DNA from: Lautropia sp.
Lineage (GTDB): Bacteria; Pseudomonadota; Gammaproteobacteria; Burkholderiales; Burkholderiaceae_E
DNA length: 64,000 bases
Assembly (NCBI GenBank): GCA_030527825.1
Contig: JAUNAC010000002.1
Coordinates: forward strand, 1 to 64,000
Reading direction: 5' to 3'
Shown: positions 1-9,789 of the stretch, piece after piece
How positions within the stretch are numbered: position 1 is the first letter of the stretch
Layout: the number at the start of each line of letters is the position of its first letter
Position numbers and translations under genes: made by a program
The notes under the pieces: generated by a model
Told to the model about the DNA's origin: nothing
The model's input: the letters and a program-made list of their open reading frames with translations, nothing else
Database searches by the model: none

Positions 1-1030
1 GGGCAGGTGTCGGAACAGGTGTCGGGACAGGATACGGGCTGGCAGGCCCTGCGATGCCGATGTCTGTTGCATGGACAGGTTCGGACGTGCGTATGCTGTT
101 GGCACGGGCTGCTGGGTGAACGGCGGCGCGCTCGTTGCCAAGATTTGACTGGCGGAGATGCTCCGCGACAGGCGTGACAGTGGCTGGACGGGCACGTTGG
201 TCAGATGATGCTGCAGATTTTCGGTGCGGCTGGAGGGAACTACCGTTACTGGCGCCAGAAGATGTATTCCGCTCGTCGTCCTGCTGTTGTTGGGTGGGTG
301 GGGCGCTGATGACAGGAATCTGGGTCGTGGGCTGTGGGCGGGCGGTTGAAGAGGCCACCCAGGTGGCGTGTCCAGGGGCGAGGTCAATGGTGCCGGCGCC
401 GTTGAAAACCAGCACCCGGCCACGACTGACCGCCACGTTCAGACCATTGTGTTGGTGAGGCGCACAGTGGGGCGCACAATGGATTTCCTGAACCAGAAAC
501 TCCGTACCACGAATGCCGATGGTGGCAGTGGGTGTATCGAGCCGGAAGTCATCCGGGTTCGTCTTGCCAATGAGTCCGGAAATCGCACGTAACGTGCCTT
601 CCAGCAGTGTGTAGAACCCGCGCTGGCGTCCCTGCTCGTAAACGTATTGGTCAATGCGGAATCGGGAGTCAGGCTGCAATGAAATGAGGGCTCCGTCACG
701 AAAGCGGATCTGTGCCCGGCCATTTGGCCCGGTCGCGACCAGTTGGCCTGCCCGCAGCCAGTCTCCCGTCTGGGCTGGCCGGCCGGCAGGCGAGCCGTCG
801 CGGTGCTCTGTGGCCTCTGTTTCTGTGTCGATGATGTGCACATGACCGCTGGCCAGGATCAGACGGCCAGCCGCGCTGCTCTCGGGGTCTGCCTGCGCAG
901 CGGTTGCCTCATCCGCTGGTGGGGCGGAGGACGGCTCACGGGCCGGTGCAAGGTTGGGCAGGGAGACGAAAAAAAGCAGGGGCAGGCTGGTTCGCAGCAG
1001 CCAATGTCCTCCCTGAGGCGACAGGATCAT
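1..1030 (-). CDS. FecR-domain protein, exported (3' end cut by window edge)
   Basis: An open frame runs leftward from an ATG at 1030 and leaves the window at base 1 without a stop, giving 343 visible residues. Residues 1-30 form a signal peptide with a hydrophobic LLRTSLPLLFFVSLP core and an APA cleavage site. A FecR-like domain covers about 90-205, with the typical GDWLRAGQLVATG start, RIRFRDGALISLQPDS-like turns and the conserved TATIGIRGTEF motif near 178. The remainder is a low-complexity Gln/Ser/Pro/Ala tail. Such domains are periplasmic; in the Fe-dicitrate system FecR relays a surface signal to a sigma factor. No sigma factor or TonB receptor gene is in view, so I infer only a periplasmic structural or signalling role. 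It lies downstream of a beta-barrel gene on the same strand, 375 bp away. Confidence 0.8.
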   Translation of the reverse strand, partial: MILSPQGGHWLLRTSLPLLFFVSLPNLAPAREPSSAPPADEATAAQADPESSAAGRLILASGHVHIIDTETEATEHRDGSPAGRPAQTGDWLRAGQLVATGPNGRAQIRFRDGALISLQPDSRFRIDQYVYEQGRQRGFYTLLEGTLRAISGLIGKTNPDDFRLDTPTATIGIRGTEFLVQEIHCAPHCAPHQHNGLNVAVSRGRVLVFNGAGTIDLAPGHATWVASSTARPQPTTQIPVISAPPTQQQQDDERNTSSGASNGSSLQPHRKSAASSDQRARPATVTPVAEHLRQSNLGNERAAVHPAARANSIRTSEPVHATDIGIAGPASPYPVPTPVPTPA

Positions 1031-1405
1031 GCCACCACGGCGAGCTCTGTGCGGGAGGTGGTGTGCTGCCAAGACGGAAACGGCCTCGCAATGGGGGGTA
1101 ATGATGGCTCATGTCCGGATCTCTGGATCGCGGACGGCGATACTGACCGTTTGTGCAGGCGGTGCAGTCTTGATGGGCATTGATTGTGAGGGGGGCAAAC
1201 ATGATTGGGCAGACGCTCACGGCCCGCAGGTCGCAGGCTGGTGTCCGCTGGTCGGTGGTGAGCGATGAGCGCAGGATGGTCACCGGGTCGGCGGTGTCTG
1301 GCGGAGCAGCGGCCGATTGTGTCCGTTGTGCTGTGGCAACGGTTTGGGGGTGTGTCGACGGCCGCTCTGGCGACGGCGGGGGCTGGTTGTGTGGCTGGTT
1401 TGCCG
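1031..1405. other. Intergenic, 375 bp, no gene recognised
   Basis: This stretch separates the stop of the TPR/beta-barrel gene from the start of the FecR-domain gene, both on the minus strand. The short frames here have unlikely composition (Pro/Arg/Thr-rich) and no recognisable motif. I see no clear terminator or promoter. Confidence 0.5.
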
Positions 1406-2833
1406 TTACCACTGATAATGCAGTTCAAGCAGCCACTGTTGCCGCCGGAAGTCGCTGGGGGCAAGCGAGGCGTGGTTGCGGGTCAGCAGAAACAGGGGGG
1501 TGAGCTGCAGGCTGTCGCTGAATGCGTATTCCAGCCCGACCGTGAGGTCGGTCTGATGATCATGTCGAATGCGGCCAAATATGGGATCGCTGTCATGATA
1601 TTGACGGTTTTCCCACTGAATGCCCAGGCGTCCCTGCCAACGTCCGGTCAGTTCGTGCTGCAACCCCAGACGCAGGCCATGCAGATGGAAGCCCAGGGCA
1701 GGCACGGCATGACGGGCGCGTTCCCGGCCACCATAAGGGTTGATGATGATGTTGGTATGTCTCTGGCCCTGTGTGGCCCAGGTCCAGGTCGCGCCGACGA
1801 TGGTGCGGTATGCGTCGCGTTGTGGCTGCTGATTGAATAGCAGCTGGAAATGCTGGAGATACAGGCCGATCTGGGCCAGCGGACCGGGCTCAAACTGCCA
1901 TTGCGCCAGCCAGCCCAGGGCGCGCCGAAAACGCTGACGGGCGAGCCACATCTGTTGCAGGCTGATACCCATGGACAGCCGGTGGGCGCCAAGTTTCCAG
2001 GCCAGTCCACCACTGGCGCCCATGGTACCGGTATCCTGGGGATGCTGGCGGGTATTCAGCCGCTGGCTGATCTGGGCGTCAGCACTCCAGATGGTTGTGT
2101 CCGAGAGCTGGCCGCTCTGCTGAAACTGCAGGTTCTGTTCCAGAAAAGGGCTGGGCTGGGGGAGGCTCTCGGCCAGCGGGGTGAGGACCTGGCCGTCGTC
2201 GATGACCCAGCGTGAATGGGTGCTGCCGGCATTGACATTGCTGTCCTGGCCGGCCGTGATATCCAGGTGCGCCTGCCATGGCTTGCCGGTGAGGGATGGC
2301 CGGCCGCTGATGATATCCAGATATTGTTGGATCTCCTGTCGGGCATCGCCCGGAAGCTGGGGGTATTGCAGCAGTTGTTGCAGTGTCTGCCAGGCACTGG
2401 ATTGTTCACCAAGCGCCAGGTAGGCACGAACCAGCTCGGTACGCGCCCCGACATCGTCAGGATAATTAGCCAGAACACGCTCCAGAGCCATGACCGCCTG
2501 ACTTGGATGGTGACTGTCCAGAGCGGCCAGCCCCAGCAGGTAATCGAAATCACGGCTGCCTGCATAGTGCCAGGTGTAAGGTTCGAGCAACTGCCAGGCG
2601 GCTTCTGGCTGGTGGTTCAGGTGCAGGCGCGCCTGCCGCAACAGGGCTGGCAGGCTGGAGAAACTGGCTTGGGACGGCGCGAGGTCATGAGACGGAAGCG
2701 GTGTGGATGACGCGCGGCCCGCCATCGGGAGCAGGATTCCGATGCCCAGGCCCAGGGCCAGCAGCGCCTGCGCAAGCGTTCTTGGGGTATGCGAAAGCCG
2801 TTTGGGCTGCGCCAACCTCGTCTGGCAGGGCAT
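1406..2833 (-). CDS. TPR plus C-terminal beta-barrel outer-membrane protein (Slam/DUF560-like)
   Basis: This is a 475-residue protein when started at the ATG at 2833. The open frame extends to 3022, but that would overlap miaB and put 63 residues before the signal peptide. Residues 1-45 are a long signal peptide (ALLALGLGIGILLPMAGRAS). About 60-190 are TPR-like helical repeats (LLGLAALDSHHPSQAVMAL, VRAYLALGEQSSAWQTL). From about 205 the protein is amphipathic beta strands, beginning with the GQDSNVNAG signature common to TPR/DUF560 barrel proteins and ending in an aromatic Trp after HYQ, a classic outer-membrane barrel terminus. Slam proteins of this layout move lipoproteins to the cell surface. 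No TbpB-like partner lipoprotein is visible, so the cargo is unknown. It starts 92 bp after the miaB stop and may share its transcript. Confidence 0.72.
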   Translation of the reverse strand: MPCQTRLAQPKRLSHTPRTLAQALLALGLGIGILLPMAGRASSTPLPSHDLAPSQASFSSLPALLRQARLHLNHQPEAAWQLLEPYTWHYAGSRDFDYLLGLAALDSHHPSQAVMALERVLANYPDDVGARTELVRAYLALGEQSSAWQTLQQLLQYPQLPGDARQEIQQYLDIISGRPSLTGKPWQAHLDITAGQDSNVNAGSTHSRWVIDDGQVLTPLAESLPQPSPFLEQNLQFQQSGQLSDTTIWSADAQISQRLNTRQHPQDTGTMGASGGLAWKLGAHRLSMGISLQQMWLARQRFRRALGWLAQWQFEPGPLAQIGLYLQHFQLLFNQQPQRDAYRTIVGATWTWATQGQRHTNIIINPYGGRERARHAVPALGFHLHGLRLGLQHELTGRWQGRLGIQWENRQYHDSDPIFGRIRHDHQTDLTVGLEYAFSDSLQLTPLFLLTRNHASLAPSDFRRQQWLLELHYQW

Positions 2834-2924
2834 ACCGATGGAAGGCGGCGGACTATGGTCATGGCTACGTCCGACTGCAGGCGCAGGAAACAGCGTGCTA
2901 GCTGCAGGGCCGGACAGGCGGGCG

Positions 2925-4349
2925 CTAGGCTGCACGGGGACGGAATACTTCCTGAACCTGCATGGCCTCGGCTGACGCCTGGCGACTGTCTTTGCCGGAT
3001 ACGGGGGGCTGATGCGCCTCACGATCGGTCAGTTCACCGCGCAGTGAATGACTTCGGGCGGACGAGATGTGAACCTCGACCATCTGCCCGATCAACGTGG
3101 GGGGGCCGGGGAAATTGACCATGCGGCCGTTGGGGCAGCGTCCGGAGAGCTCGTGGGGGTTTTTTCGGGAAGGTCCTTCGACCAGTACGCGCTGCCGTGA
3201 GCCAATCATGCACTGCGACGTTGCCAGCGCACTTTGCTGGATGACTGCCTGCAGCCGCTGCAGCCGCTCGGCCTTTTCTTCAGCCGGCGTATCGTCCTGA
3301 AGGTTGGCTGCCGGCGTGCCAGGGCGTGCGCTATAGACGAATGAATAGGCGTCGTCGAAAGCCAGGTCCTCTGCTAATTTCAAGGTTTTGCGGAAATCAG
3401 CTTCGGTTTCACCAGGAAACCCGACGATGAAATCGGTGGTCAATCCGATACCAGGGCTGGCCGCGCGCAGACGTCGGATGATGGAACGGTATTCCAGTGA
3501 GGTATAGCCTCGTTTCATGGCGGCCAGAATGCGGTCGGAACCTGACTGCACCGGCAGATGAACCAGAGGAGCGAGTTTGGGCAGGCGTGCGTGGGCGTCG
3601 ATGAGCCGTTCGGTGAACTCCCGTGGGTGAGACGTGGTGTAGCGGATGCGTTCGATGCCGGGAATGTCGTGCACGTAATCAAGTAACGTGGCGAAATCGG
3701 CAGGAGCGTCAAAACCGTCCACCTGACCCAGATAGGCGTTGACGTTCTGTCCTAATAGGGTGACCTCTTTAATACCCTGTTCGGCCAGTCCCATGATATC
3801 GGTCAGCACATCTTCGAAGGGGCGGGATATTTCTTCGCCACGGGTATAAGGCACCACACAGAAGCTGCAATACTTGCTGCAGCCTTCCATGATAGAGACA
3901 AAGGCACTGGGGCCATTTTTGCGCGCGGGGGGCAGGGCGTCGAATTTTTCGATTTCCGGAAAGCGGATGTCGACCTGGGAATGGCCGGTCTGGCGACATT
4001 GGTCAATCAGTTCCGGCAGTCTGTGCAGGGTCTGCGGACCGAAGACGACATCCACATAGGGGGCCCGCGAAATGATGGCTTCGCCCTCCTGGCTGGCCAC
4101 ACAGCCCCCCACACCAATAATCAGCTCAGGCCGCGCCGCCTTCATGGTGCGGAAATGTCCCAGATCGGAAAATACCTTTTCCTGGGCTTTTTCCCGGATC
4201 GAACAGGTGTTGAACAGTACGATGTCCGCTTCGGCGGGGTTATCGGTCAGCTCGGTTCCTTCGGTTTCGGCCAGAAGATCAGCCATACGTTCACTGTCAT
4301 AGGCATTCATCTGGCACCCGAAGGTGCGCAGGTAGAGTTTTCGGCTCAT
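2925..4349 (-). CDS. miaB: tRNA-2-methylthio-N6-dimethylallyladenosine synthase MiaB
   Basis: This 474-residue radical-SAM methylthiotransferase adds the 2-methylthio group to i6A37 of tRNAs that read UNN codons. The N-terminal MTTase domain has its three cluster cysteines at C12, C49 and C83 (TFGCQMN, FNTCSIR, GGCVASQ). The radical-SAM CxxxCxxC motif is at 158-165 (GCSKYCSFC). The family [14 protein letters not shown] stretch is near 305, and a TRAM RNA-binding domain covers about 375-440 with [17 protein letters not shown]. About 35 residues after the TRAM domain look disordered and are longer than in E. coli MiaB. The neighbouring ybeZ/phoH-type genes usual for miaB are absent; instead the TPR/barrel gene follows on the same strand. 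Confidence 0.97.
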   Translation of the reverse strand: MSRKLYLRTFGCQMNAYDSERMADLLAETEGTELTDNPAEADIVLFNTCSIREKAQEKVFSDLGHFRTMKAARPELIIGVGGCVASQEGEAIISRAPYVDVVFGPQTLHRLPELIDQCRQTGHSQVDIRFPEIEKFDALPPARKNGPSAFVSIMEGCSKYCSFCVVPYTRGEEISRPFEDVLTDIMGLAEQGIKEVTLLGQNVNAYLGQVDGFDAPADFATLLDYVHDIPGIERIRYTTSHPREFTERLIDAHARLPKLAPLVHLPVQSGSDRILAAMKRGYTSLEYRSIIRRLRAASPGIGLTTDFIVGFPGETEADFRKTLKLAEDLAFDDAYSFVYSARPGTPAANLQDDTPAEEKAERLQRLQAVIQQSALATSQCMIGSRQRVLVEGPSRKNPHELSGRCPNGRMVNFPGPPTLIGQMVEVHISSARSHSLRGELTDREAHQPPVSGKDSRQASAEAMQVQEVFRPRAA

Positions 4350-4514
4350 TCAAATGTGTCCTTGTCGGGCAGGGACGTGTATCGTGCCGTCCTTTGCATC
4401 CGGAAATGTCTGAATTATGTGCCGGGAATGTCGGGGGCCAGCCGAAGGAGCGCAATGGGTGCGGCAGCAAAGCATATGAGGGCCTCATGGGCCCGGCGAG
4501 GAACCGTGGCCGGC

Positions 4515-4997
4515 TCAGCGGCTGTGCTTGCGCAGCGCCCGGTATTCCGCTTCGCTCAGAATCCAGACGGTGGTGATTTCCCCTGTCGTCCCGGTGACAT
4601 AGCCTACGACATAGGTTTTGCCGTAGACACTCACGGGCGGCACGATGAGGTTCTCCTGGTTCAGGATCCGTGCGCCGGTGCCCAGCCGCACGGGTTTACC
4701 GTTGAGCAGTGCTTCGGGAAACTGGCGAAAGCGGATCCGTCCCAGCTGTGTATTGTCGGGGAAATGTCGATTTTGTGCTGCGGTGGCCGGCATCGTTACC
4801 ATATCCAGCACCATGGCAGTACTGCCGGCGATGCAGGCCGGTGCGATCAGCCACGCGCTGGCCCTGCGCAGCAGGCTGCGGCGGGCTGGGCGCCGCGGAC
4901 CTGCGGCAACCAGATTTTCATTGAGCAATGCATCTCGCCGGGTTTGAGCCATGGGCCGATAAGTGGTACGGCGGGAAGAGAGAAAGCGCTTGATCAT
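4515..4997 (-). CDS. Small exported protein of unknown function
   Basis: The protein is 160 residues when started at the ATG at 4997; the frame remains open to 5162. It has an Arg-rich N-terminus followed by a membrane or signal segment (SAWLIAPACIAGSTAMVLDMV) ending near TAAQ. The mature part contains a conserved-looking block, RFRQFPEALLNGKPVRLGTGARILNQ, then VYGKTYVVGYVTGTTGEITTVWILSEAEYRAL. Small exported proteins with an L(D/N)GxxxRLxxGARI block are widespread in Burkholderiales but I know no assigned function. It is monocistronic by position, between miaB and the btuF-like gene. Confidence 0.6.
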   Translation of the reverse strand: MIKRFLSSRRTTYRPMAQTRRDALLNENLVAAGPRRPARRSLLRRASAWLIAPACIAGSTAMVLDMVTMPATAAQNRHFPDNTQLGRIRFRQFPEALLNGKPVRLGTGARILNQENLIVPPVSVYGKTYVVGYVTGTTGEITTVWILSEAEYRALRKHSR

Positions 4998-5323
4998 GAA
5001 TATTAAATCCGCAGTGAATGGCAACGGGCTCCGGCTGATGAAGTCAGGTTCGAAGCGGGGATAGGGATCCGTCGTCGGAACCGCCGGCCCATGGCTGCTG
5101 CGGTTCGCAGCCTGGATGCACCGGTAGCCAGTATCGGTCGATATGTATGCGTCTCGGTTCACACGTCGCTGATACTAACAAAAGTGTTTCAATATCAAGG
5201 ATCCAGATGAGGTAAAGCGTTGTGCACGGATGACAAATTGTTGGGCTGGTGACAGCTTGAATGGCACAGCCACCGGATTGGGAATGGTCCAGGGTGGTCT
5301 GGAGACATAAAAGAGTGTAGGAA
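4998..5323. other. Divergent intergenic region upstream of the btuF-like gene
   Basis: This 326-bp region lies between two divergently oriented genes. Just before the btuF-like start (about 5262-5310) the DNA can form small hairpins: GGCTG/CAGCC, and GTCCAG pairing with CTGGAGAC through one bulge. The run GCCACCGG..GGGAA..GGAGAC faintly resembles the 3' part of a cobalamin riboswitch, but the central B12-box features are not visible. I therefore do not call a riboswitch. Confidence 0.3.
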
Positions 5324-6334
5324 ATGAAGCGCTGGATGACAGTTGTGTGGCGGAGAATACTGGGAGCCGCGGTGTTGTGGCTCTGGGCTGGCTGGTTGCA
5401 AGGTGTGTGCGCCCCATCTGCCTGGGCCGGGCAGCCTGCCCATGATGGTCATGTCCAGCTGCCAGCGGATGACGCTCAGGCCGGGCATCAGGCTGTACGC
5501 ACGGTCGTCGATGGCCGGGGGCGACCTGTCGCGCTGCCGGCAGAGATCAGGCGAATTGTGTCATTGTCACCCTCCCTGACCGAATCAGTTTGTGTTCTGG
5601 GTAGGTGTCATTATCTGGTTGCTGTCGATAATTTTTCCAACTGGCCCGATTTTGTGAAAAAACTGCCTCATCTGGGCGACATGAACGCTATCAATATCGA
5701 AAGCGTGCTGCAGCTGAATCCTGATCTGGTGCTTGCGGCGTGGGATGGACCTGTCGTCGAGCGTTTGACCCGGCTTGGTGTGCCCGTGCTGGTGCTGGCC
5801 CCCGTGCATCACGTCGATATTGAGCAGACGCTGATGCTGCTGGCACAGGTACTGGCCGTGCCGTCGCAGCGGGCCGAGTCCGTCTGGCTGGCTATTAACC
5901 ACCAATTACATGATCTGGCAGAATCGCTGCCAGCGGCCAGCCGTGGGCTGCGGGTCTGGATGGAAATCGATCCGACGCCCTGGCTGGCAGGGCCGGCGTC
6001 TTTTTTGGGTGAAACCATGATGCGTCTGGGGCTCGGCAACGTCGTGTCTGCGGGATCCGCGCCTTTTGTCCGGATGAGCCCGGAATGGGTGTTTCAGGCT
6101 GATCCGCAGCTGCTGGTCATCAGCGACCCCTTGCAGCGGGGCATGGCCGGATTGCAGGCGCGCCCGGGCTGGCAGCACCTGTCCGCCCTGCGCCGGGGCA
6201 GTGTCTGCCTGCTCCATGGCGCAGCGCTGGATACGCTGGTGCGACCGGGACCTCGCCTGGCAGAAGGTGCCCGGGCTTTGCGGGACTGTGTGCTGGGAGC
6301 CGCATCCGGCTCTCCCCGAGCCGGTGCACCGTGA
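5324..6334 (+). CDS. btuF: BtuF-like periplasmic cobalamin/corrinoid-binding protein
   Basis: The 336-residue protein has a signal peptide (core [21 protein letters not shown], cleaved near residue 36) and the helical-backbone metal-receptor fold of BtuF/FhuD-type binding proteins. The entry signature [18 protein letters not shown] lies at about 83-100, followed by [14 protein letters not shown] and [14 protein letters not shown]. The protein would capture corrinoids in the periplasm for an ABC importer. Its place at the head of the cobO-cobQ-cobT-cobS-cobC run supports cobalamin rather than haem or siderophore as ligand. BtuC and BtuD genes are absent here, so it must use permease and ATPase genes encoded elsewhere. 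The start has a GTAGGAA ribosome site. The gene ends 37 bp before cobO. Confidence 0.82.
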   Translation: MKRWMTVVWRRILGAAVLWLWAGWLQGVCAPSAWAGQPAHDGHVQLPADDAQAGHQAVRTVVDGRGRPVALPAEIRRIVSLSPSLTESVCVLGRCHYLVAVDNFSNWPDFVKKLPHLGDMNAINIESVLQLNPDLVLAAWDGPVVERLTRLGVPVLVLAPVHHVDIEQTLMLLAQVLAVPSQRAESVWLAINHQLHDLAESLPAASRGLRVWMEIDPTPWLAGPASFLGETMMRLGLGNVVSAGSAPFVRMSPEWVFQADPQLLVISDPLQRGMAGLQARPGWQHLSALRRGSVCLLHGAALDTLVRPGPRLAEGARALRDCVLGAASGSPRAGAP

Positions 6335-6371
6335 TGATGGAAAAACAGGTTGCTCAAAACAGGAGTCGATC

Positions 6372-6941
6372 ATGGAAGTTGAAGAACCACCGCGTGAAAA
6401 ACCCTATGACAAGCCACAGGGCGAACGTCGTGGCCTGGTCATTGTCAACACGGGTGATGGCAAGGGCAAGAGTACGGCAGCTTTTGGTCTGGCGCTTCGG
6501 GCCTATGGTCGAGGCAAAGCGGTTCATATCTATCAGTTCATGAAGGTACCCAGTGCGCGCTTTGGTGAGCATCGGGTTTTCGCACAGCTGGGCGTCCCCA
6601 TCGAGGGGCTGGGCGATGGTTTTAGCTGGAAGAGCCAGGATCTGGAACGTTCGGCCGCTCTGGCCCGTGAAGGATGGGAACGTGCGCGCCAGACGATTCT
6701 GGCGGGGGAACATTTCCTGGTTGTGCTGGATGAAATTACTTATCCCTTGATCTACGGCTGGCTGCCACTGGAGGCGGTTTTGCAGACATTGCGTGAGCGC
6801 CCGTCCCATGTGCACGTGGTCTTGACGGGCAGACGCTGCCCGCCGGAAATCATTGAACTGGCCGATACCGTGACCGAGATGGTCAAGATCAAACATGCGT
6901 TTGAGGCGGGGGTACCTGCTCAGCGGGGTATCGAGGATTGA
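6372..6941 (+). CDS. cobO: Cob(I)yrinic acid a,c-diamide adenosyltransferase (CobO/BtuR type)
   Basis: The 189-residue cytosolic enzyme transfers the adenosyl group of ATP to cob(I)alamin or cobyrinic acid diamide. The P-loop is [13 protein letters not shown] at about 29-41, followed by [19 protein letters not shown] (Walker-B-like) and [22 protein letters not shown], all typical of the BtuR/CobA/CobO family. The ATG at 6372 was chosen over upstream starts because AGGAG stands at 6361-6365 and the family N-terminus matches. Its stop overlaps the cobQ start (TTGA), so the two are translationally coupled. Confidence 0.95.
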   Translation: MEVEEPPREKPYDKPQGERRGLVIVNTGDGKGKSTAAFGLALRAYGRGKAVHIYQFMKVPSARFGEHRVFAQLGVPIEGLGDGFSWKSQDLERSAALAREGWERARQTILAGEHFLVVLDEITYPLIYGWLPLEAVLQTLRERPSHVHVVLTGRRCPPEIIELADTVTEMVKIKHAFEAGVPAQRGIED

Positions 6942-8563
6942 GCGTGCGCAGGGTTGACGGCCAGCGCACGCCGCGCCCGCTGGCCCGCTGTGTGATGGTG
7001 TTGGGTACCAGCAGCGGGGCGGGGAAAAGCTGGCTCTGTACGGCGCTCTGCCGCTGGTATGCCCGCCAGGGCTTTAGCGTTGCGCCGTTCAAGGCTCAGA
7101 ACATGAGTAATAATGCCCGGGTCGTTGAGGGTGGAGAAATCGGAAGTGCCCAGTATTTTCAGGCACTTGCCGCAGGGGTATTACCCCGGGTACAGATGAA
7201 TCCGCTGTTGCTCAAGCCTGAAGCGGATACCCGCAGCCAGGTGGTGCTTTTGGGAAAGGTCGACGCTGACTTGACGGCCATGCCCTGGCGGGCGCGCTGT
7301 GCCCAGGTCTGGCCAGTTCTGGCGCAGGCGCTGGATAGCCTGCGACAGGAGCACGACGTGGTGGTGATCGAGGGGGCGGGGTCGCCGGCCGAGATCAATC
7401 TGCAGTCCAGCGATGTGGTGAACCTGCGGGTGGCTCGTTATGCGGATGCCGCATGCCTGCTGGTTTCAGATATCGATCGGGGGGGCGCCTTTGCACATCT
7501 GTACGGCACCTGGGCGCTGATGGCGGAAGCCGACCGGCAGCGCCTGCGGGGGTTTGTTCTCAACCGGTTCCGTGGCGACGCCCGTCTGCTGGCGCCTGCC
7601 CCGGAACGGCTTCAGGCCATGACGGGAGTTTCTGTGGTGGCTACGGTGCCTCTGTGGACGGGACATGGTCTGCCCGAGGAAGATGGCTGGTTCCAGGATC
7701 GGGATCAGCGGATTGCCGCTCTGTCCCGGGAAGAGCATGCCCGGACGGGTGTGCCAGAGCTGCCCGGAACCAGGTCTGTGACGGTGCCACAGCAGATTGC
7801 ACTGCTGGTGCCTCCCTACATCAGCAATCTGGATGAGTTCGAACCGCTCTCGACACTGCGTGGTGTACAGCTGGTGGCCGTGCGGGCTACCGGCATGCGG
7901 CCGGTGCTCTCGCCGCAGGACTGGATCATTCTGCCAGGATCCAAGCGAACCAGTGCAGACCTGGGCTGGCTGCGGGCACATGGACTGGACGCCTGGGTCA
8001 AGGCGCATGCGGCCGGGGGGGGGCAGGTGTTGGGCGTCTGTGGCGGACTCCAGATACTGGGGCGTGTGCTGCTGGATCCCCTGGGTATGGATGGTCCGGG
8101 TGAGGGGTTGGGGCTGTTGCCCTTGCAGACCTGCTTCGAACAGGAGAAGGTGCTGCAGCACCGTACATTGTCATTTGGCGAGATACCAGGTGCCTGGCAT
8201 CCGCTGTCGGGCCTGTCCCTGTCCGGTTATGAAATCCATCAGGGACGGACAGTCATTGATCAGAGGAGTGGGGCGTATGGCAACCCTGCATCGGCAGCAA
8301 TGTCCGGCAAGGCGGTTCTTCCCGATGCACTGGGCTGGTGTAATACAGAGGGAAATGTGCTGGGCATCTATCTGCACGGTCTCTTCGAAAATGACAACAT
8401 CATGGATGCGCTGTTCGGCCAGCGTGCACGTCCTTTGCGGGAAATTTTCGATGGGCTGGCAGATCATGTTGCCCAAAGTTTTTCGCCAGGGGTACTTGAA
8501 GAGCTGCTTAGCCCGAATGGTCACGGGGCAGGAGCGGCTTCTGGCGAAGGGGCGCTTTCATAA
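6938..8563 (+). CDS. cobQ: Cobyric acid synthase (glutamine-hydrolysing)
   Basis: The 541-residue enzyme amidates adenosylcobyrinic a,c-diamide at four positions. The N-terminal dethiobiotin-synthetase-like domain has a P-loop variant (GTSSGAGKS, 23-31) and the signature [12 protein letters not shown]. The C-terminal class-I glutamine amidotransferase domain carries the nucleophile Cys368 in [10 protein letters not shown] and a catalytic His in YLHGLFEND. The frame starts at a TTG that overlaps the cobO stop; a GTG at 6944 is an alternative. A run of nine G residues at 8015-8023 codes for three Gly immediately before the nucleophile motif and is intact here. Confidence 0.96.
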   Translation: MSVRRVDGQRTPRPLARCVMVLGTSSGAGKSWLCTALCRWYARQGFSVAPFKAQNMSNNARVVEGGEIGSAQYFQALAAGVLPRVQMNPLLLKPEADTRSQVVLLGKVDADLTAMPWRARCAQVWPVLAQALDSLRQEHDVVVIEGAGSPAEINLQSSDVVNLRVARYADAACLLVSDIDRGGAFAHLYGTWALMAEADRQRLRGFVLNRFRGDARLLAPAPERLQAMTGVSVVATVPLWTGHGLPEEDGWFQDRDQRIAALSREEHARTGVPELPGTRSVTVPQQIALLVPPYISNLDEFEPLSTLRGVQLVAVRATGMRPVLSPQDWIILPGSKRTSADLGWLRAHGLDAWVKAHAAGGGQVLGVCGGLQILGRVLLDPLGMDGPGEGLGLLPLQTCFEQEKVLQHRTLSFGEIPGAWHPLSGLSLSGYEIHQGRTVIDQRSGAYGNPASAAMSGKAVLPDALGWCNTEGNVLGIYLHGLFENDNIMDALFGQRARPLREIFDGLADHVAQSFSPGVLEELLSPNGHGAGAASGEGALS

Positions 8564-8643
8564 TGTTCCCTGGCCATTGTCTACCAGCTAGCACGTATTG
8601 AAGGATAATCACTGGGCTTTAGCTCTTGGTGCTTCCTTTACTC

Positions 8644-9789
8644 ATGTCTCATTCCTATTCCTGCCCTGCGACCTCTGGGGCATCTGCCTCCATGAGGAAT
8701 GCCCCTTTGGAAACCGTTTCTGTCACCTTGACTGATGATGCCGCATTTGCGGGCATCCCGGATATTCCTCCCGTGCTGGACAATGATCTGGCCATGCGCA
8801 TCCAGTCAAAACTGGATGCTCAGGCACGACCGCCGGGCTCTCTGGGCCGACTGGAGGGGCTGGCGGTGCAGATTGGCCAGATCCTTCATAGTCAGACTCC
8901 CCAACTGGATGAGCCCATCATCCTGTTATGCGCCGGCGATCATGGACTGGTAGCGGAGGGAGTGTCAGCCTGGCCCTCTGCCGTCACTACGCTGATGATG
9001 AAAGCTATTCTGGCGGGTGATGCAACGGTGAGCGTGCTGGCGCGGCAGCATGGGCTGAAGTTACTGGTGGCCGATTGTGGGGTGATCGATCCTTTGCCTG
9101 AACAGCCGGGGTTGTTGCTCTGTCGTGTTGGTTCAGGAACGGCTGACGCGCTTTTACAACCTGCCATGACCAGGGAACAGTGCCTGCGGGCGATCCGTCA
9201 CGGCCGTCAGCTGGTGGCCTCCCTGCCAGGAAACGTAGTCTTGCTGGGAGAAATGGGTATTGGCAATACGTCTCCTGCTTCGTTGTTGCTGGCCCGTCTG
9301 GAGGGATTGCCGATCGAGCAGGTGGTGGGGCCGGGAGCGGGCCTGGATCATCAGGGGCGTCAGCACAAGCGACAGGTGCTGGCCAATGTCCTGCGGCGAC
9401 ATGCTGCCGTTCGTGATCCGCTGGACGTTCTGGCCACGTTGGGAGGATTTGAGATTGCTACCCTGACAGGCGTCGTTCTTCAGGCCGCGCTAGAAAACCG
9501 CGTCATTGTTGTCGACGGGTTTATCACCAGCTCGGCTGTTCTGGTTGCCTCCCGCCTTCAGCAGGCCGTGCTGGAGCGATGCCTGTTTTCCCATGTCTCA
9601 GCTGAACCTGGACATCAACTGATGCTGGCCAGCATGAATGTCGATGCTCTGCTGCAATTCGATATGAGGCTGGGTGAAGGATCTGCTGCCGCTTTGGTGT
9701 GGCCGATTCTGGAATCGGCCTGCCGGGCGCTGAATGAGATCGCACCACTGGCTGAAGTGATGGCCCGCGGCCAGCCTCCGCATGCCTGA
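8644..9789 (+). CDS. cobT: Nicotinate-nucleotide--dimethylbenzimidazole phosphoribosyltransferase
   Basis: The 381-residue enzyme makes alpha-ribazole 5'-phosphate from DMB and NaMN for the lower cobalamin ligand. Family blocks are visible: ARPPGSLGRLEGLAVQIG, LLCAGDHGLVAEGVSAWP, LLGEMGIGNTSPASLLLA, VGPGAGLD and the catalytic-Glu block RLGEGSAAAL near the C-terminus. The start is uncertain. TTG 8626, ATG 8644 and ATG 8692 are all in frame, and the last gives 365 residues, closest to the usual 350-360. None has a strong ribosome site. The 3' end overlaps cobS by 8 bp. Confidence 0.95.
   Translation: MSHSYSCPATSGASASMRNAPLETVSVTLTDDAAFAGIPDIPPVLDNDLAMRIQSKLDAQARPPGSLGRLEGLAVQIGQILHSQTPQLDEPIILLCAGDHGLVAEGVSAWPSAVTTLMMKAILAGDATVSVLARQHGLKLLVADCGVIDPLPEQPGLLLCRVGSGTADALLQPAMTREQCLRAIRHGRQLVASLPGNVVLLGEMGIGNTSPASLLLARLEGLPIEQVVGPGAGLDHQGRQHKRQVLANVLRRHAAVRDPLDVLATLGGFEIATLTGVVLQAALENRVIVVDGFITSSAVLVASRLQQAVLERCLFSHVSAEPGHQLMLASMNVDALLQFDMRLGEGSAAALVWPILESACRALNEIAPLAEVMARGQPPHA

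Noticed and set aside
3981..5006. 341-residue plus-strand frame across the miaB start and the small exported protein
   Set aside because: It is antisense to miaB and lacks coherent composition or a start signal.
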